Notes: a model not told the origin generated them from the sequence alone. A stretch of 64,000 nt of DNA from Granulimonas faecalis (GCF_022834715.1 NZ_BQKC01000001.1:1400501-1464500); one strand, 5' to 3'; numbered from the stretch's first letter, positions 1-8,686 are shown. A program made the numbers and translations.

Positions 1-1
1 G

Positions 2-640
2 CGTGGCCTCGGCTTCGGGCAGGCCCTCCTCCTGGGATGCGAGCTGTGCGGCACCTACTCCATGGCGCCCCAAGGCATGAGGAGGCGGCCGGGCCCGCTG
101 ACGACGCCCGGCGAGGTGGCAGATCTCCTCGCCTCCGTGCCGGACGGCGCGAGGCACGTCTCCACGGCCCGCTCGGCCGCCCCGCACCTGCTCGACGGAT
201 GCGCCTCCCCGCGTGAGGCGGCGACCGTCCTCTACGCCTCGCTCCCCGCGCGCCGCGGCGGTTACGGTCTCCCCGAGCCGCAGCGCAACCACCCGGTGGC
301 CCTCAACGCTCGGGCGCGGGCCCTGCTCCCCGCAAAGCGGGCGATCTACCTCGACCTCGCATGGCCCGAGAGCCACCTGGCCGTCGAGTACGACTCCCAC
401 GGCCACGAGGAGGGCATGCGCCCCCTCGAGGACAAGGACCGCCTGGTGGCCGCCGCCCACATGGGCTTTGAGATCCTGCCCCTGACACCCAACATGGCAG
501 ACCGCCGGGAGCGCCTGGACGCCTTCATGGAAGAGGTGGCGGACAGGCTCGGCGTGAGGCAGCGGCCGCTCTGCCGCTCGACCCTCGAGAGGCGCGCCCG
601 CCTGCATCGGGAGCTCTTCACCCCGTGGAACCTTTGGTGA
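2..640 (+). CDS. Nuclease-fold (DUF559/AbiEi-like) hypothetical protein, 5' end outside window
   Basis: The reading frame is open to the left edge, so the first internal ATG (position 62) is probably not the true start; residues before it (GLGFGQALLLGCELCGTYS) read as protein. The C-terminal half contains YLDLAWPESHLAVEYDS followed by H and E residues, which resembles the D...ExD core of PD-(D/E)XK/Vsr-like nuclease domains found in DUF559 and AbiEi-type proteins. Such proteins are common in Coriobacteriia in many copies. The function is unknown; the nuclease assignment is inference from the short motif only. Confidence 0.6.
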   Translation, partial: RGLGFGQALLLGCELCGTYSMAPQGMRRRPGPLTTPGEVADLLASVPDGARHVSTARSAAPHLLDGCASPREAATVLYASLPARRGGYGLPEPQRNHPVALNARARALLPAKRAIYLDLAWPESHLAVEYDSHGHEEGMRPLEDKDRLVAAAHMGFEILPLTPNMADRRERLDAFMEEVADRLGVRQRPLCRSTLERRARLHRELFTPWNLW

Positions 641-1279
641 GGCGAGGGTCTGGGCGGCCGGCGGGGCTTGGGCGTGGCGGCGGGGCTTGGGCGGCCGGCG
701 CGCGGGAAGCCGCAAGACCCCCCTCTAGGGGCACCCTGCGGAGGGGGCTTGCGGCAAAGGACCCTTGGAGGGTGGCGGGGCGCCCTCTAAGGGCGTCCAG
801 TGCACGAAAAGTCCCCCTCCAAAGCCCTTTTGGAGCGAGACGAGCCTAGCGTGCGCCCTGCAACCCACCCTTGGGACAAGCCACCGGCATAGGGGGCCGT
901 TGAAGGGGGTTTTCCGCCCCCACCCGTCTGCGGGAGGCGGTCGCGGCCACCTACCGGGCGCATCATCCCCCTCTAGGGCGCGGAGATGTGCCGCCAAAAG
1001 ACGGAAGGGCCCCTGCAGGGCGCCTTGGGGACAAGGTCACCCTGCAGGGGCCGCACTGAAGAATCGGGGGGCTTGTCAGAGGGGCCGCTCGTCGGGGGCG
1101 TCGCGCCAAATGGCCCCTCGCAAGGGGGACGCACCTAAGAACCAGGGGGCGCTTGCCAGGGGGCGCGCCGGGGAGAGGCCGCACCATGTTGGCCCCACCA
1201 CAGGACCCCGCCGTGTGGCCCCGCAGCGCGACCGGTCGCCTTGGGATGGGTTGCGGGCCGCGACCCAGAGCCCCTCCCC
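641..1279. repeat. GC-rich non-coding spacer with dispersed repeat units
   Basis: No convincing gene lies in these roughly 640 bases. The stretch is built from short units such as CCCTCTAGGGG, CCCTGCGGAGGGGGCTTGCG and CTTGGAGGGTGG, several of which recur in the spacers at 23.44-23.70 kb and 48.98-49.20 kb. Reading frames that cross it are rich in Arg, Pro and Gly and look like by-products of base composition. It is probably a family of intergenic elements able to form hairpins; function unknown. Confidence 0.5.
1008..1052. repeat. Perfect 13-bp inverted repeat (hairpin)
   Basis: GGCCCCTGCAGGG at 1008-1020 is exactly mirrored by its complement at 1040-1052, with a 19-base loop. It lies inside the GC-rich spacer and has no T-run, so it is more likely part of the repeat family than an intrinsic terminator. 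Confidence 0.6.
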
Positions 1280-1681
1280 CTACGCTGCGGCGGCCTCCCC
1301 GTCCTCCTCGCGGTGCCTCACGCCAAAGGCGAAGTACAGCATGTGGCCCAGCCACACGGCGAACAGGACGGTGCACGGCACCACGAGGCCCTTCAGCGCC
1401 ATGAGGGTGAAGCCCACGGCCATGACCAGCGTGACGGCGCCCATGACGCGGCGGCGCGCCGCACGGGTCATGCCTCGGCCGCCCACGAGGTCCTCCAGGT
1501 TGTCGCAGTAGAGGCGCGTGCCGCGGAACCAGCGGTCAAGACGCTCGGAGCAACGGGCGAACGAGTACGCCGCCAGCATGAGGAACGGGAACGCGGGGAT
1601 GAGCGGCAGCACCGCCCCCACGAACCCCAGGCCGAGCCCGACGAACCCGAGCACGAGGAACGGCAGTTTCTTAACGATCAT
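1280..1681 (-). CDS. YbaN/DUF454 family inner-membrane protein
   Basis: A 133-residue protein with hydrophobic helices near residues 5-40 (with GLGFVGAVLPLIPAFPF, the DUF454 signature region) and two more near residues 80-118. DUF454 (YbaN) proteins are small membrane proteins of unknown function. Its start overlaps the end of the upstream YgbA-like gene by 11 bases, so the two are probably translated from one message with the ABC transporter gene upstream. Confidence 0.85.
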   Translation of the reverse strand: MIVKKLPFLVLGFVGLGLGFVGAVLPLIPAFPFLMLAAYSFARCSERLDRWFRGTRLYCDNLEDLVGGRGMTRAARRRVMGAVTLVMAVGFTLMALKGLVVPCTVLFAVWLGHMLYFAFGVRHREEDGEAAAA

Positions 1682-2057
1682 CTCTCATCTCCCTCTCGAT
1701 TACCCTCTTCTCCCTGCGGGACTCGACCACGTGGCGGCAGGCCATGACCGGCCTGTGCAGGAGCATGCGGGGTCCCGAGAACCGCATGACCTCCCGGATG
1801 CGCTCGCGCATCTCCGCCCGGTAGCAGTGGACGTGGCAGTTGGAGCAGAACGTCTTGGTCTCCATGAAGGGGCACCGCTCGCTCCGGGCGCGGGCGTAGG
1901 CCTCCAGCTCGGCACACTCGTCGCAGAGCTCGCCGCGGGCGGTGCCGTGCCTGGCGTGGCACCAGATGCCGATCATCTGCGAGACGACCTCCTGCTCCCG
2001 GGCGCGCCTGGCCTCCACGGCGTCCGCGGGCCGGCGGGCGTTCCCGACGGCGGCCAT
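1671..2057 (-). CDS. YgbA-like nitrous oxide-stimulated promoter family protein
   Basis: A 128-residue Cys/His-rich protein. The conserved pattern is visible in order: IWCHARHG, LCDECAELEAYARAR, CPFMETKTFCSNCHVHCY, then REKI-like MRERIREVMRFSGPRML. These Cys clusters match the YgbA_NO family, which is linked to nitrosative stress in enterobacteria; the biochemical role is not established. The start overlaps the stop of the ABC gene by one base and the stop runs into ybaN, so all three form one minus-strand unit. Confidence 0.85.
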   Translation of the reverse strand: MAAVGNARRPADAVEARRAREQEVVSQMIGIWCHARHGTARGELCDECAELEAYARARSERCPFMETKTFCSNCHVHCYRAEMRERIREVMRFSGPRMLLHRPVMACRHVVESRREKRVIEREMRDDR

Positions 2058-3535
2058 CAGCTCAACCTCCCGTCCTCGACGGAGAAGACCCGGTCAGCCA
2101 CGCGCATGGTGGACTCGCGGTGGCTCACGAGCAGCACCGTGCGGCCGTCGCGCCCCTCGGCGAGCGACTTCAGCACCTGGGCCTCGTTGAGGCTGTCGAG
2201 GTTGCTCGTGGGCTCGTCCAGCAGCAGGAACGGCGCGTCGTGGAGGAACGCGCGGGCCAGGCCCAGGCGCTGGCGCTCCCCGCCCGAGAGCGTGTCGCCG
2301 AGCTCGCCCACCGGCGTGTCGTAGCCCTGGGGCAGGCCGGCGACGAAGTCGTGAACCGACGCGGCGCGGCAGGCGGCCTCGATCTCGTCGTCGGTGGCGT
2401 CCAGCCTGGCGATGCGCAGGTTGTTGCGGATGCTGTCGTGGAACAGGTGCGTGTCCTGGGTCATGTAGCCCTCGAGGTCGCGCAGGTTGTCGGTGTCGAC
2501 GTCGGCCACCTCGGTGCCCGAGACCGCCACGGAGCCGCCCCGCACGTCCCAGAACCTCATGAACAGCTTGAGCAGCGTGGACTTGCCGGAGCCGGAGCGC
2601 CCCACCACGGCCGTGAACGAGCCACGGGGCACCTCGATGTCCAGGTCGCGAAGGGTGGGCCCCTCGGCGCCGGGGTAGGTGAACGAGAGGCCCCGGGCGA
2701 CGATGGGGCCCTCGTCCGGCACGGGAAGGGTGCCGTCGGCCGGGACGTCGGCGTCGAGCAGGCGGAAGATCTTCTCGGACGCCGCCATGCCGTTCATGGC
2801 GATGTGGAAGAAGCTGCCCAGCTGGCGCATGGGGATGAAGAAGTCGGCGGCCACGAGGACGGTGAAGAGCACGCCGGCGAGACCCACGGCGCCGGCCTGG
2901 AACTGCGTCACGGCGACCCAGGTGCCGGCGGCCGCGCCGCAGAACGCCACGAGGTCCATGATGGTGATGGAGTTGAGCTGCATGGTGAGCACGCGCATGG
3001 TGACGCGGCGGAAGCGCTCGGCCTCCTCGTTCATCTCGCGCTGCTTGAAGGCGTCGGCGCGGTAGACCTTGAGCGTGGTGAGGCCCTGGAGGTTCTCGAG
3101 GAACGTGTCGCCGAGGGAGGTGTACCGGCCCCAGTAGGTGCCGAGGAGCCTCTTGGCCCAGGTCTGCACCGCGGCGATGGCGGCCGGGATGAGCGGCACG
3201 CACACGAGCAGCACGGCGGCGGCCGGCACGTTCACAAAGCGCAGCACCGCGAAGAGCGTGACGGGGGCGAGCATGGCGCAGAAGAACTGCGAGAGGTAGG
3301 CGCCGAAGTACGTCTCCAGCTGGTCCACACCCTCCACGGCCACCTGCACGACTTCGGAGGTGGACACCACCGAGCGGTAGCGGGGACCCAGGGCGAGGAG
3401 CTTGCGGTAGATGAGGTCGCGCAGGCGCAGCTTGACCTCGGCCGAGGACAGATGGCTCTGACGCGACGACGCGGCGGTGCAGAGGAGGCGCACCACGGCC
3501 GCGGCCGCAACGGCGATGAGGCGCCTGTCGATCAT
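2057..3535 (-). CDS. CydC/CydD-like ABC exporter, N-terminally shortened
   Basis: Fused membrane and ATPase ABC half-transporter. Visible ATPase motifs are Walker [10 protein letters not shown], signature LSGGERQR and Walker [10 protein letters not shown], followed by VSHRES. The membrane part resembles CydD/CydC exporters ([20 protein letters not shown]). I chose the ATG at 3535 because AAAGG lies upstream and the protein then opens with MIDRRLIA, as relatives do. Relatives have about 60 residues holding two helices between this opening and VRLLCTA; here they are joined almost directly, so the gene may carry an in-frame deletion and may not make a working transporter. Substrate unknown. Confidence 0.75.
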   Translation of the reverse strand: MIDRRLIAVAAAAVVRLLCTAASSRQSHLSSAEVKLRLRDLIYRKLLALGPRYRSVVSTSEVVQVAVEGVDQLETYFGAYLSQFFCAMLAPVTLFAVLRFVNVPAAAVLLVCVPLIPAAIAAVQTWAKRLLGTYWGRYTSLGDTFLENLQGLTTLKVYRADAFKQREMNEEAERFRRVTMRVLTMQLNSITIMDLVAFCGAAAGTWVAVTQFQAGAVGLAGVLFTVLVAADFFIPMRQLGSFFHIAMNGMAASEKIFRLLDADVPADGTLPVPDEGPIVARGLSFTYPGAEGPTLRDLDIEVPRGSFTAVVGRSGSGKSTLLKLFMRFWDVRGGSVAVSGTEVADVDTDNLRDLEGYMTQDTHLFHDSIRNNLRIARLDATDDEIEAACRAASVHDFVAGLPQGYDTPVGELGDTLSGGERQRLGLARAFLHDAPFLLLDEPTSNLDSLNEAQVLKSLAEGRDGRTVLLVSHRESTMRVADRVFSVEDGRLS

Positions 3536-3777
3536 CTGCGGAGGTACCTTTCGGTCCGTTTTTCGGCGCGACAAGTTAGCCAGAGCGAACCGATGAAAGG
3601 TAACCGGGGCCAACAAGGTTCAGAAGGTGTCCACAAGGCTGGGCGGCGTCGCGCGCGGGGTCGGCGCGTGGGAAGGGGCGGCGCGCGGCACGAGAAAGGC
3701 AGCAGGGCGGCCGGTCGCCGTCCCGCCGCCCAGGGCGGTCGTCCCTGTACGGGCGGGGTCGAGGCCCCGCCCGGCGC

Positions 3778-4485
3778 CTACGCCACGTGCACGAACATGA
3801 TGACGCAGAGGAACAGGAGCGCCACCACGAAGAAGCCCACGGCCACGAGCATGAGGATGCGAGCGGCGGTGAGGGCGCCGGCCACGCGGTCGTGGCTGCG
3901 GCTGGCCTCCTCGTAGCGCTCCTGCTCGGCCGCGCAGATGCGCCTGGCGAGCTCCATCTTGGTCTTGACGGGGGCCGAGACGGCCGTGGAGAAGAGGTCG
4001 GCCGGCACGCCCTTGACCATGCGTGCGGAGCCGGCGCCCGCGGTCACGGCCAGCAGGAACGCCACGAGCAGCGGCACGAGCACGCCAGTGAAGAGGGCCG
4101 TCATGAGCATGGCCTCCCAACCCGGGGCGAGGATGAGGATGGTGGGCACGGCCACGGCCAGGGCCACGACGGCCAGCACGGCGATGCCGATGAGCAGGCG
4201 GCTGGAGTAGGAGCCGATGGAGCGGCCACGCTGGTTCTCGGTGTCCACGGAGCGCACGGCGGTGTCGATGAGGTAGGCGGCCAGCTCGTTCTCGAGCTCC
4301 ACCGGGGTGGTCTGGACCGGCGCCATGACCTCCTCCACGGTGGCCATCTCCACGTCCTCCCCCTCGGCGAGGTCCGCGCCGTCGGGCCGCACCGGCACGG
4401 CGCCGATCCGCTCGAGCTCCTCCTTGACGCGGCGCTCGACCTCGTCGGGGTCGAGGCGGTCGTTCTTCCTGTCCTTCTTGGCCAT
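3778..4485 (-). CDS. Hypothetical membrane protein
   Basis: A 235-residue protein with a charged cytoplasmic N-terminal 90 residues (MAKKDRKNDRLDPDEVERRV) and three hydrophobic segments at about 95-118, 124-148 and 208-233. Residues between the second and third helix (MVKGVPADLFSTAVSAPVKT, then KMELARRICAAEQ) form a polar loop, possibly helical. GGAGG upstream supports the ATG at 4485. I do not recognise the family. It is transcribed towards the ABC gene after a 242-base spacer that shows no other gene. Confidence 0.7.
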   Translation of the reverse strand: MAKKDRKNDRLDPDEVERRVKEELERIGAVPVRPDGADLAEGEDVEMATVEEVMAPVQTTPVELENELAAYLIDTAVRSVDTENQRGRSIGSYSSRLLIGIAVLAVVALAVAVPTILILAPGWEAMLMTALFTGVLVPLLVAFLLAVTAGAGSARMVKGVPADLFSTAVSAPVKTKMELARRICAAEQERYEEASRSHDRVAGALTAARILMLVAVGFFVVALLFLCVIMFVHVA

Positions 4486-4579
4486 GGGGCCTCCTTCGAA
4501 TCGTCGTTCGACGGGGGTTCATACCCCGCGGGCCGGAGGGCGCCATGGGCGGACGTGTCACATATCAATCAAGCCCGGT

Positions 4580-4620
4580 GTGACAGCGGTGCCTGGCCCA
4601 TCTGTCACTTCGCTTATTTC
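4580..4620. repeat. 41-bp hairpin element, copy 1
   Basis: Starts GTGACAGCGGTGCCTGG and ends CACTTCGCTTATTTC; arms GTGACAG and CTGTCAC pair around a 15-base loop. An almost identical copy lies at 22670-22710 (one difference, T/G). Confidence 0.75.
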
Positions 4621-4681
4621 ATAACTGATTATGCGGCGGAAACGGCGACCGACCGGGGCGACGGAGGTTCGGTCCTTGATG

Positions 4682-4736
4682 GTGGGACAAAAGTGCCCGA
4701 CCAATGGGACAAAAGTGTCCGGGCGATGGGACAGGA
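4682..4736. repeat. 22-bp tandem intergenic element, locus 1 (two units plus a partial)
   Basis: Units read TGGGACAAAAGTGCCCGACC and TGGGACAAAAGTGTCCGGGC with a 22-base period, then a partial TGGGACAGG. Each unit contains GGACA-AAAG-TGTCC, a short hairpin. Other loci are at 23384, 43670 and 49238. It lies just downstream of nth. Confidence 0.8.
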
Positions 4737-4748
4737 CAACGGGGCGGG

Positions 4749-5408
4749 TCAGCACTTGCCGGCGCTCGGGCAGATGTCCGCCACGAAGCACTCGGAGCAC
4801 CGCGGGTTGCGCGCGCGGCAGTACTCGCGGCCAAAGTGCACCCACTGGTGGTTGATGTAGAGCCACTGCTCGCGGGGGTAGACCTTGAGCAGTGCCGCCT
4901 CCACCTTGTCGGGCGTGTTGGCCGAGGGGCCGCAGAACTTGAGCCGGTGGGCGATGCGGTACACGTGGGTGTCGACGGCGATGCCCTGGGGGTCCCTGAA
5001 CGCCTGGCACATGACGCAGTTGGCGGTCTTGCGGCCCACGCCGGGGAGGCGCTGGAGCTCGTCGATGTCCTGGGGCACGGTCCCGCCGAACTCCGAGACG
5101 CTCATCTGCGCGAGGCCCTTGAGCTTGGCGGCCTTGGCGCGGTAGAAGCCCAGGGGCCGGATGATCTCCTCGATCTGGGCGGTGTCCGCGGCGGCGAGGT
5201 CGGCGGGCTCGGGGAACCGCTCCCACAGCAGCGGCGTCACCTTGTTGACGGCGGCGTCGGTGCACTGGGCCGAGAGGACCACGGCGACGGTGAGGCGGAA
5301 CGGGTCGGTATAGTCCAGGGAGCAGGCCCCCTCGCCGTACACCTCGAACATGCGGCGCTCCACCTCGGCGGCACGCTCGCGCTTCTGGGCCATGGTCTCG
5401 CGGGGCAT
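4749..5408 (-). CDS. nth: Endonuclease III (DNA glycosylase/AP lyase)
   Basis: A 219-residue enzyme of base-excision repair that removes oxidised pyrimidines and cuts at abasic sites. The helix-hairpin-helix is visible as LPGVGRKTANCV, with the catalytic Lys in this segment and the Asp in VDTHVYRIAHRL. Four Cys near the C-terminus in the C-x6-C-x2-C-x5-C arrangement (CRARNPRCSECFVADIC) bind the [4Fe-4S] cluster. Strong AGGAGG precedes the ATG. Length is normal for the family. It follows a terminator of the zinc-ribbon gene, so it is likely transcribed separately. Confidence 0.95.
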   Translation of the reverse strand: MPRETMAQKRERAAEVERRMFEVYGEGACSLDYTDPFRLTVAVVLSAQCTDAAVNKVTPLLWERFPEPADLAAADTAQIEEIIRPLGFYRAKAAKLKGLAQMSVSEFGGTVPQDIDELQRLPGVGRKTANCVMCQAFRDPQGIAVDTHVYRIAHRLKFCGPSANTPDKVEAALLKVYPREQWLYINHQWVHFGREYCRARNPRCSECFVADICPSAGKC

Positions 5409-5424
5409 GGGGCTCCCTCCTTAG

Positions 5425-5448
5425 CAAAAGGCCCGCCGGAGCGGGCCT
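5425..5448 (-). terminator. Intrinsic terminator after the zinc-ribbon gene
   Basis: On the minus strand AGGCCCGC-TCCG-GCGGGCCT is followed by TTTT, 22 bases past the stop of the upstream gene. Confidence 0.8.
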
Positions 5449-5470
5449 GGGCGATCCGTTGTGGGCGTGC

Positions 5471-5902
5471 CTACTGGATGCGGGTGCGGCAGTAGGGGCA
5501 CACCTTCCAGTCGGCGTTGAGCGGACGGTGGCACGTGGGGCAGACGTTGCGCACCTGCGTGTTGCAGATGGGGCAGACGATGAAGTCGCGGTCGATGGGC
5601 GTGCCGCACTTGGGGCAGATGCCGTAGTGGGACAGCTGGTGCTCGCGCAGGGCGATGTCGAGGTCCTGCTCCTCGCGGTCCACCAGGTAGCTGCTGGGGC
5701 GCAGGATGACGTAGGCGAGCAGGCCCACGATGGGAACCACCGAGATGATGGCCCACAGCCACCAGGGCTCGGCGCCGCGGCGCTGGGCGTCGCGGATGAC
5801 GTAGACGATGGAGAGCAGGTAGAGCATGACCACGCAGGCGAGCATGAGGTAGAGGACCATGCGGACCTCGGGCGTGATTATCTGATCGAGCAGGTCCTGC
5901 AT
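5471..5902 (-). CDS. Zinc-ribbon membrane protein
   Basis: A 143-residue protein with an N-terminal hydrophobic domain of two helices (about 15-33 and 47-66; WWLWAIISVVPIVGLLAYV resembles the PLDc_N/phospholipase leader fold) and a C-terminal cytoplasmic part with three zinc-knuckle pairs: CPKCG, CPICN and CPTCH...CPYCR. It probably anchors a zinc-ribbon module at the membrane; partner unknown. AAGGAG supports the ATG. The upstream region carries two LacI-type palindromes (6081-6102 and 6149-6162). Confidence 0.75.
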   Translation of the reverse strand: MQDLLDQIITPEVRMVLYLMLACVVMLYLLSIVYVIRDAQRRGAEPWWLWAIISVVPIVGLLAYVILRPSSYLVDREEQDLDIALREHQLSHYGICPKCGTPIDRDFIVCPICNTQVRNVCPTCHRPLNADWKVCPYCRTRIQ

Positions 5903-6080
5903 CGGGTGGCTCCTTCGGGGCTATCTGCACCGGCGGTGCGTTCGAGCTGCATGCTTGGTGCATTGTACCGTACCGGCACGACACTCCCCTCTCCATCACA
6001 GCCCCGCCACACAGCCTTACAGCCCGCACCGGCGGCGGCCGAGGCCTCTCGACGGCCCATACATCGTCGTCAGGCGTCCC

Positions 6081-6102
6081 CATGGGCAACCGGTTGCCCA
6101 TG
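6081..6102. promoter_or_regulatory. 22-bp perfect palindrome, LacI/GalR-type operator candidate
   Basis: The sequence is CATGGGCAACC followed by its exact complement GGTTGCCCATG. A central CG within GCAACCGGTTGC is typical of operators of the LacI family. It lies about 180 bases upstream of the zinc-ribbon gene. Confidence 0.5.
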
Positions 6103-6148
6103 GTCGGGAGCCCCCGGCCCCGCAGGCGCCACGACCCCGCTCCGCAAA

Positions 6149-6162
6149 GGCAACCGGTTGCC
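6149..6162. promoter_or_regulatory. 14-bp palindrome, second LacI-type operator candidate
   Basis: GGCAACCGGTTGCC, sharing the 14-base core of the palindrome at 6081-6102, 68 bases away and abutting the folC stop codon. Confidence 0.5.
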
Positions 6163-6163
6163 G

Positions 6164-7567
6164 TCACTCCCCCGTACCGGCCCTCAGCACGCGGCACACC
6201 TCGCCCGCCAGCGTGATGGAGCCCACAGCCACGGCGGGGGCGTCGCCCACCGCGGCAAGGGCGCCGGCCACCGTGGGCGAGACGGACGCCACCGTGGCAC
6301 CGGCCTCCCGGAAGAGCCCCGCGAGCTCCTCGGGCGGCAGTGCGCGGGGGCTCGGTGTCCGGCACACGTGCACCACGGGAAAGGCGTCGGCGAGCAGCCC
6401 CACGATGCCGGCGACGTCCTTGTCGGCGAGGACCGCGCATACGAGCTCCGGCACCCGCCCCGCGCCGTCCAGGGCCCCCAGGCTGTCGAGGAACACGGCC
6501 ACCGACTGCGGGTTGTGGGCGGCGTCCACGAGCAGGGGCGGCTCGGCGCGGACGAGGTCGAAGCGCCCCGGCGTGGGGCATGCGGCCACGGAGACGGCGA
6601 GGGCCGCAGGATCGAGTGGGCGGCCGAGGAACCCCTCGGCCAGGGCGACGGCGCAGGCGATGTTGGCAGCCTGGTAACGGGGCTTGACGGCCGAGAGCCC
6701 GCGGTAGGCGGAAAGCGGAGCCTCGACGTCGAGGACGAGGGGGTCGCCCAGGGCGGCGGGCTCCGAGACCACCGAGAACCGGCACACCGGCAGCCCGGCA
6801 GGCGTCGGCTCGCCCACAGCGCGCACCACCGCGGGCGCCACGCCCTGGGCGGCGCACCGCTCCAGCAGGACGTCCTGCACCGAGGGCGGCTCGGCCGTAC
6901 CGCGCCCCAGAACGCAGGCCTGGCCGGCCTTGATGACGGCGGCCTTCTCGCCGGCTATCTCCTCCAGGGTGTCGCCGAGGATGCGTGTGTGGTCGAGGCC
7001 GATGCCCGTGACGCAGGTGGCCGCCGGGTGCGTGGCCGTGGTGGCGTCCCAGCGGCCGCCCATGCCCACCTCGAGCACGGCCACGTCGACCCCGCGCTCG
7101 GCAAAGAGCACGCAGGCGGCCACGGTGAGGGTGTCGAACTCCGTGACGTCGTAGGGTCGCTTTCCCGCGGCCTCCCGGGCGGCGTTCACGCGGCGCCCGG
7201 CCTCGGCGGCGGCGGCCACGGCCCGAGCGAACCCCTCGCGGGAGACGGGCCGGCCGGCCACCTCCATGCGCTCGGTGTAGTCCACGAGCTCCGGCGACGT
7301 GTAGAGGGCGGTGGAGAGCCCCTCCCCCGCCAGGATCGCCGCCGTGTAGCGCGACGTGGACGTCTTGCCGTTGGTGCCGGCCACCTGCACCACGGAGAAG
7401 CGCCCGTCGGGGCGGCCGAGCTCGGCGAGCATGTCGACCACGGTCTCGAGCATGGGGCAGATCCCCAGCCTCAGGATGCCGTGGAGGTGGGCCAGCGCCC
7501 CCTCGTAGTCCATGGGCTCCACAGGGAACGGCACCTCGTAGGGCCGCTGATTCTCGGGCTCGGTCAC
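6164..7567 (-). CDS. folC: Folylpolyglutamate synthase / dihydrofolate synthase
   Basis: Adds glutamate to folates (and may join dihydropteroate to glutamate). The ATP loop VVQVAGTNGKTS is near residue 50, DTLTVAACVLFAERGVDVAV and EVGMGGRWDATT follow, and VDAAHNPQS lies in the C-terminal domain, all FolC landmarks. The start is the GTG at 7567, preceded by GAGGAG and overlapping the upstream gene's stop as GTGA; an ATG further upstream would run through that gene. Translation is therefore coupled to the cyclo-ligase gene, giving a two-gene folate unit. Length 467 residues is usual. Confidence 0.92.
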   Translation of the reverse strand: MTEPENQRPYEVPFPVEPMDYEGALAHLHGILRLGICPMLETVVDMLAELGRPDGRFSVVQVAGTNGKTSTSRYTAAILAGEGLSTALYTSPELVDYTERMEVAGRPVSREGFARAVAAAAEAGRRVNAAREAAGKRPYDVTEFDTLTVAACVLFAERGVDVAVLEVGMGGRWDATTATHPAATCVTGIGLDHTRILGDTLEEIAGEKAAVIKAGQACVLGRGTAEPPSVQDVLLERCAAQGVAPAVVRAVGEPTPAGLPVCRFSVVSEPAALGDPLVLDVEAPLSAYRGLSAVKPRYQAANIACAVALAEGFLGRPLDPAALAVSVAACPTPGRFDLVRAEPPLLVDAAHNPQSVAVFLDSLGALDGAGRVPELVCAVLADKDVAGIVGLLADAFPVVHVCRTPSPRALPPEELAGLFREAGATVASVSPTVAGALAAVGDAPAVAVGSITLAGEVCRVLRAGTGE

Positions 7568-8208
7568 AGGCGCTCCTCGGTAGAAGGTGTGTGTGCGCAC
7601 CGCATGATAGACCCGTCGAGGGCCAAGGCGTCCACGGGCTCGTCCCAGGGGCCCTCCACGGAGGCGAGCACCGCGGCGTCGAGCACCTGGCAGCCGTGGG
7701 CCAGGCCGACGGCCGCGAACGTGCCGGGGCCGCCGCAGGCGCGGGCGGCGGAGAGGAACCGGTCGTAGTAGCCGCCGCCGTAGCCGAGGCGGCGCCCCTC
7801 GCCGTCGAAGGCGAGGCCGGGGCAGAGCGCGAGCACCGAGGCGCCGCCGGCCAGCGCCGCCGGCACGTCGAGCAACCCCCAGCGCCCCGGGTCGGGCTCG
7901 GCCATGCCAAAGGGATGGCCCACGAGGCCGTCCCGCCAGCCCGACCCCACGGCGCGCCACTCCAGCCTGCGGCCGGCCATGCAGCGCGGCAGGGCCGCCG
8001 CCTTGCCCCCGGCGAGGGCGGCGTCCACCAGGGCGGCGGGGTCCGCCTCGGACCCCATGGGCACGTAGGCGAGGACGACGTCGGCGGCCGCCCAGAGCCC
8101 GGACGCCTCCACGGCCGCCGCACGCCGTCCGTCCGCGGCCACGCGCCCGGCGGCCCCGAGCCCGTCGCGGGCCTCCCGGGCGCGCCGCCTCAACGTCCCC
8201 TTGTCCAC
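7564..8208 (-). CDS. 5-formyltetrahydrofolate cyclo-ligase
   Basis: Converts 5-formyl-THF to 5,10-methenyl-THF with ATP. The hallmark GRRLGYGGGYYDRFL occurs in the C-terminal half, and the N-terminal RRRAREARDGL carries the basic ATP-binding start typical of the family. The start is GTG at 8208 (VDKGTLRRR), preceded by GGGGAGGGG; 214 residues is slightly longer than average. It is translationally coupled to folC through a GTGA overlap and lies 98 bases downstream of the PTS IIA gene. Confidence 0.9.
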   Translation of the reverse strand: MDKGTLRRRAREARDGLGAAGRVAADGRRAAAVEASGLWAAADVVLAYVPMGSEADPAALVDAALAGGKAAALPRCMAGRRLEWRAVGSGWRDGLVGHPFGMAEPDPGRWGLLDVPAALAGGASVLALCPGLAFDGEGRRLGYGGGYYDRFLSAARACGGPGTFAAVGLAHGCQVLDAAVLASVEGPWDEPVDALALDGSIMRCAHTPSTEERL

Positions 8209-8306
8209 GGTCCCCTCCCCGTCCGACGTTATCGCGCCAATGATAGACGGCCGGTCCCGCGAGGGGGCCGGCCGTCCAGGGGAGGTGCGTGCGGAGCCGT
8301 GGGGCC

Positions 8307-8639
8307 TTAGGCCTCCACGCCGTCCAGGCGCTTGTAGAGGGCGATGAACTCGAGGGCCATGATCTTCACGGTCTCGGTGCTCGCCATCTGGTCCTCGGCG
8401 TGCAGGAGGATGAGGGGCGCCTCGGCGTCGCGCTCGCCCGCGGCGTCGGCCTGGAGGAGCCTGAGGTGCACGTCGTGGCCGCCGGCGTAGGCAGTGTCGC
8501 CCTCGGCGATGAGGGCCTGGGCGCCCTCGAAGTCCCCCTCGCGGGCCTTGGAGATGGCGTTCACGTAGCACGACTTGGCCGTGCCCACGTAGCTGATGAT
8601 CTCGAAGCAGGTGAGCTGGAGCTCGTTCATCTCGTCCAT
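8307..8639 (-). CDS. PTS lactose/cellobiose-type IIA component
   Basis: A 110-residue phosphocarrier. The phosphorylated His is expected in PLILLHAEDQM (family form HAQDHLM; the second His is Gln here). Three-helix pattern with the FEIISYVGTAKSCYVNAI start is typical. It accepts phosphate from HPr and passes it to IIB. It is the last gene of the cellobiose-type operon on the minus strand, separated from IIB by a hairpin with a T-run that may reduce its transcription. Confidence 0.92.
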   Translation of the reverse strand: MDEMNELQLTCFEIISYVGTAKSCYVNAISKAREGDFEGAQALIAEGDTAYAGGHDVHLRLLQADAAGERDAEAPLILLHAEDQMASTETVKIMALEFIALYKRLDGVEA

Positions 8640-8686
8640 GGGTCTCTCTCCCTCCCGCCCGGCCGTGCCGGGCGTCTCTCGTCTAG

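Noticed and set aside
765-1511. Long plus-strand frame over the repeat spacer and the ybaN gene
   Set aside because: It crosses the repeats with Arg/Pro/Gly-rich sequence and then runs antisense to ybaN; it is a by-product of GC content.
4682-4736. 22-bp repeats as a CRISPR array
   Set aside because: The units follow each other without unique spacers, the period is 22, and no cas gene is in the window.
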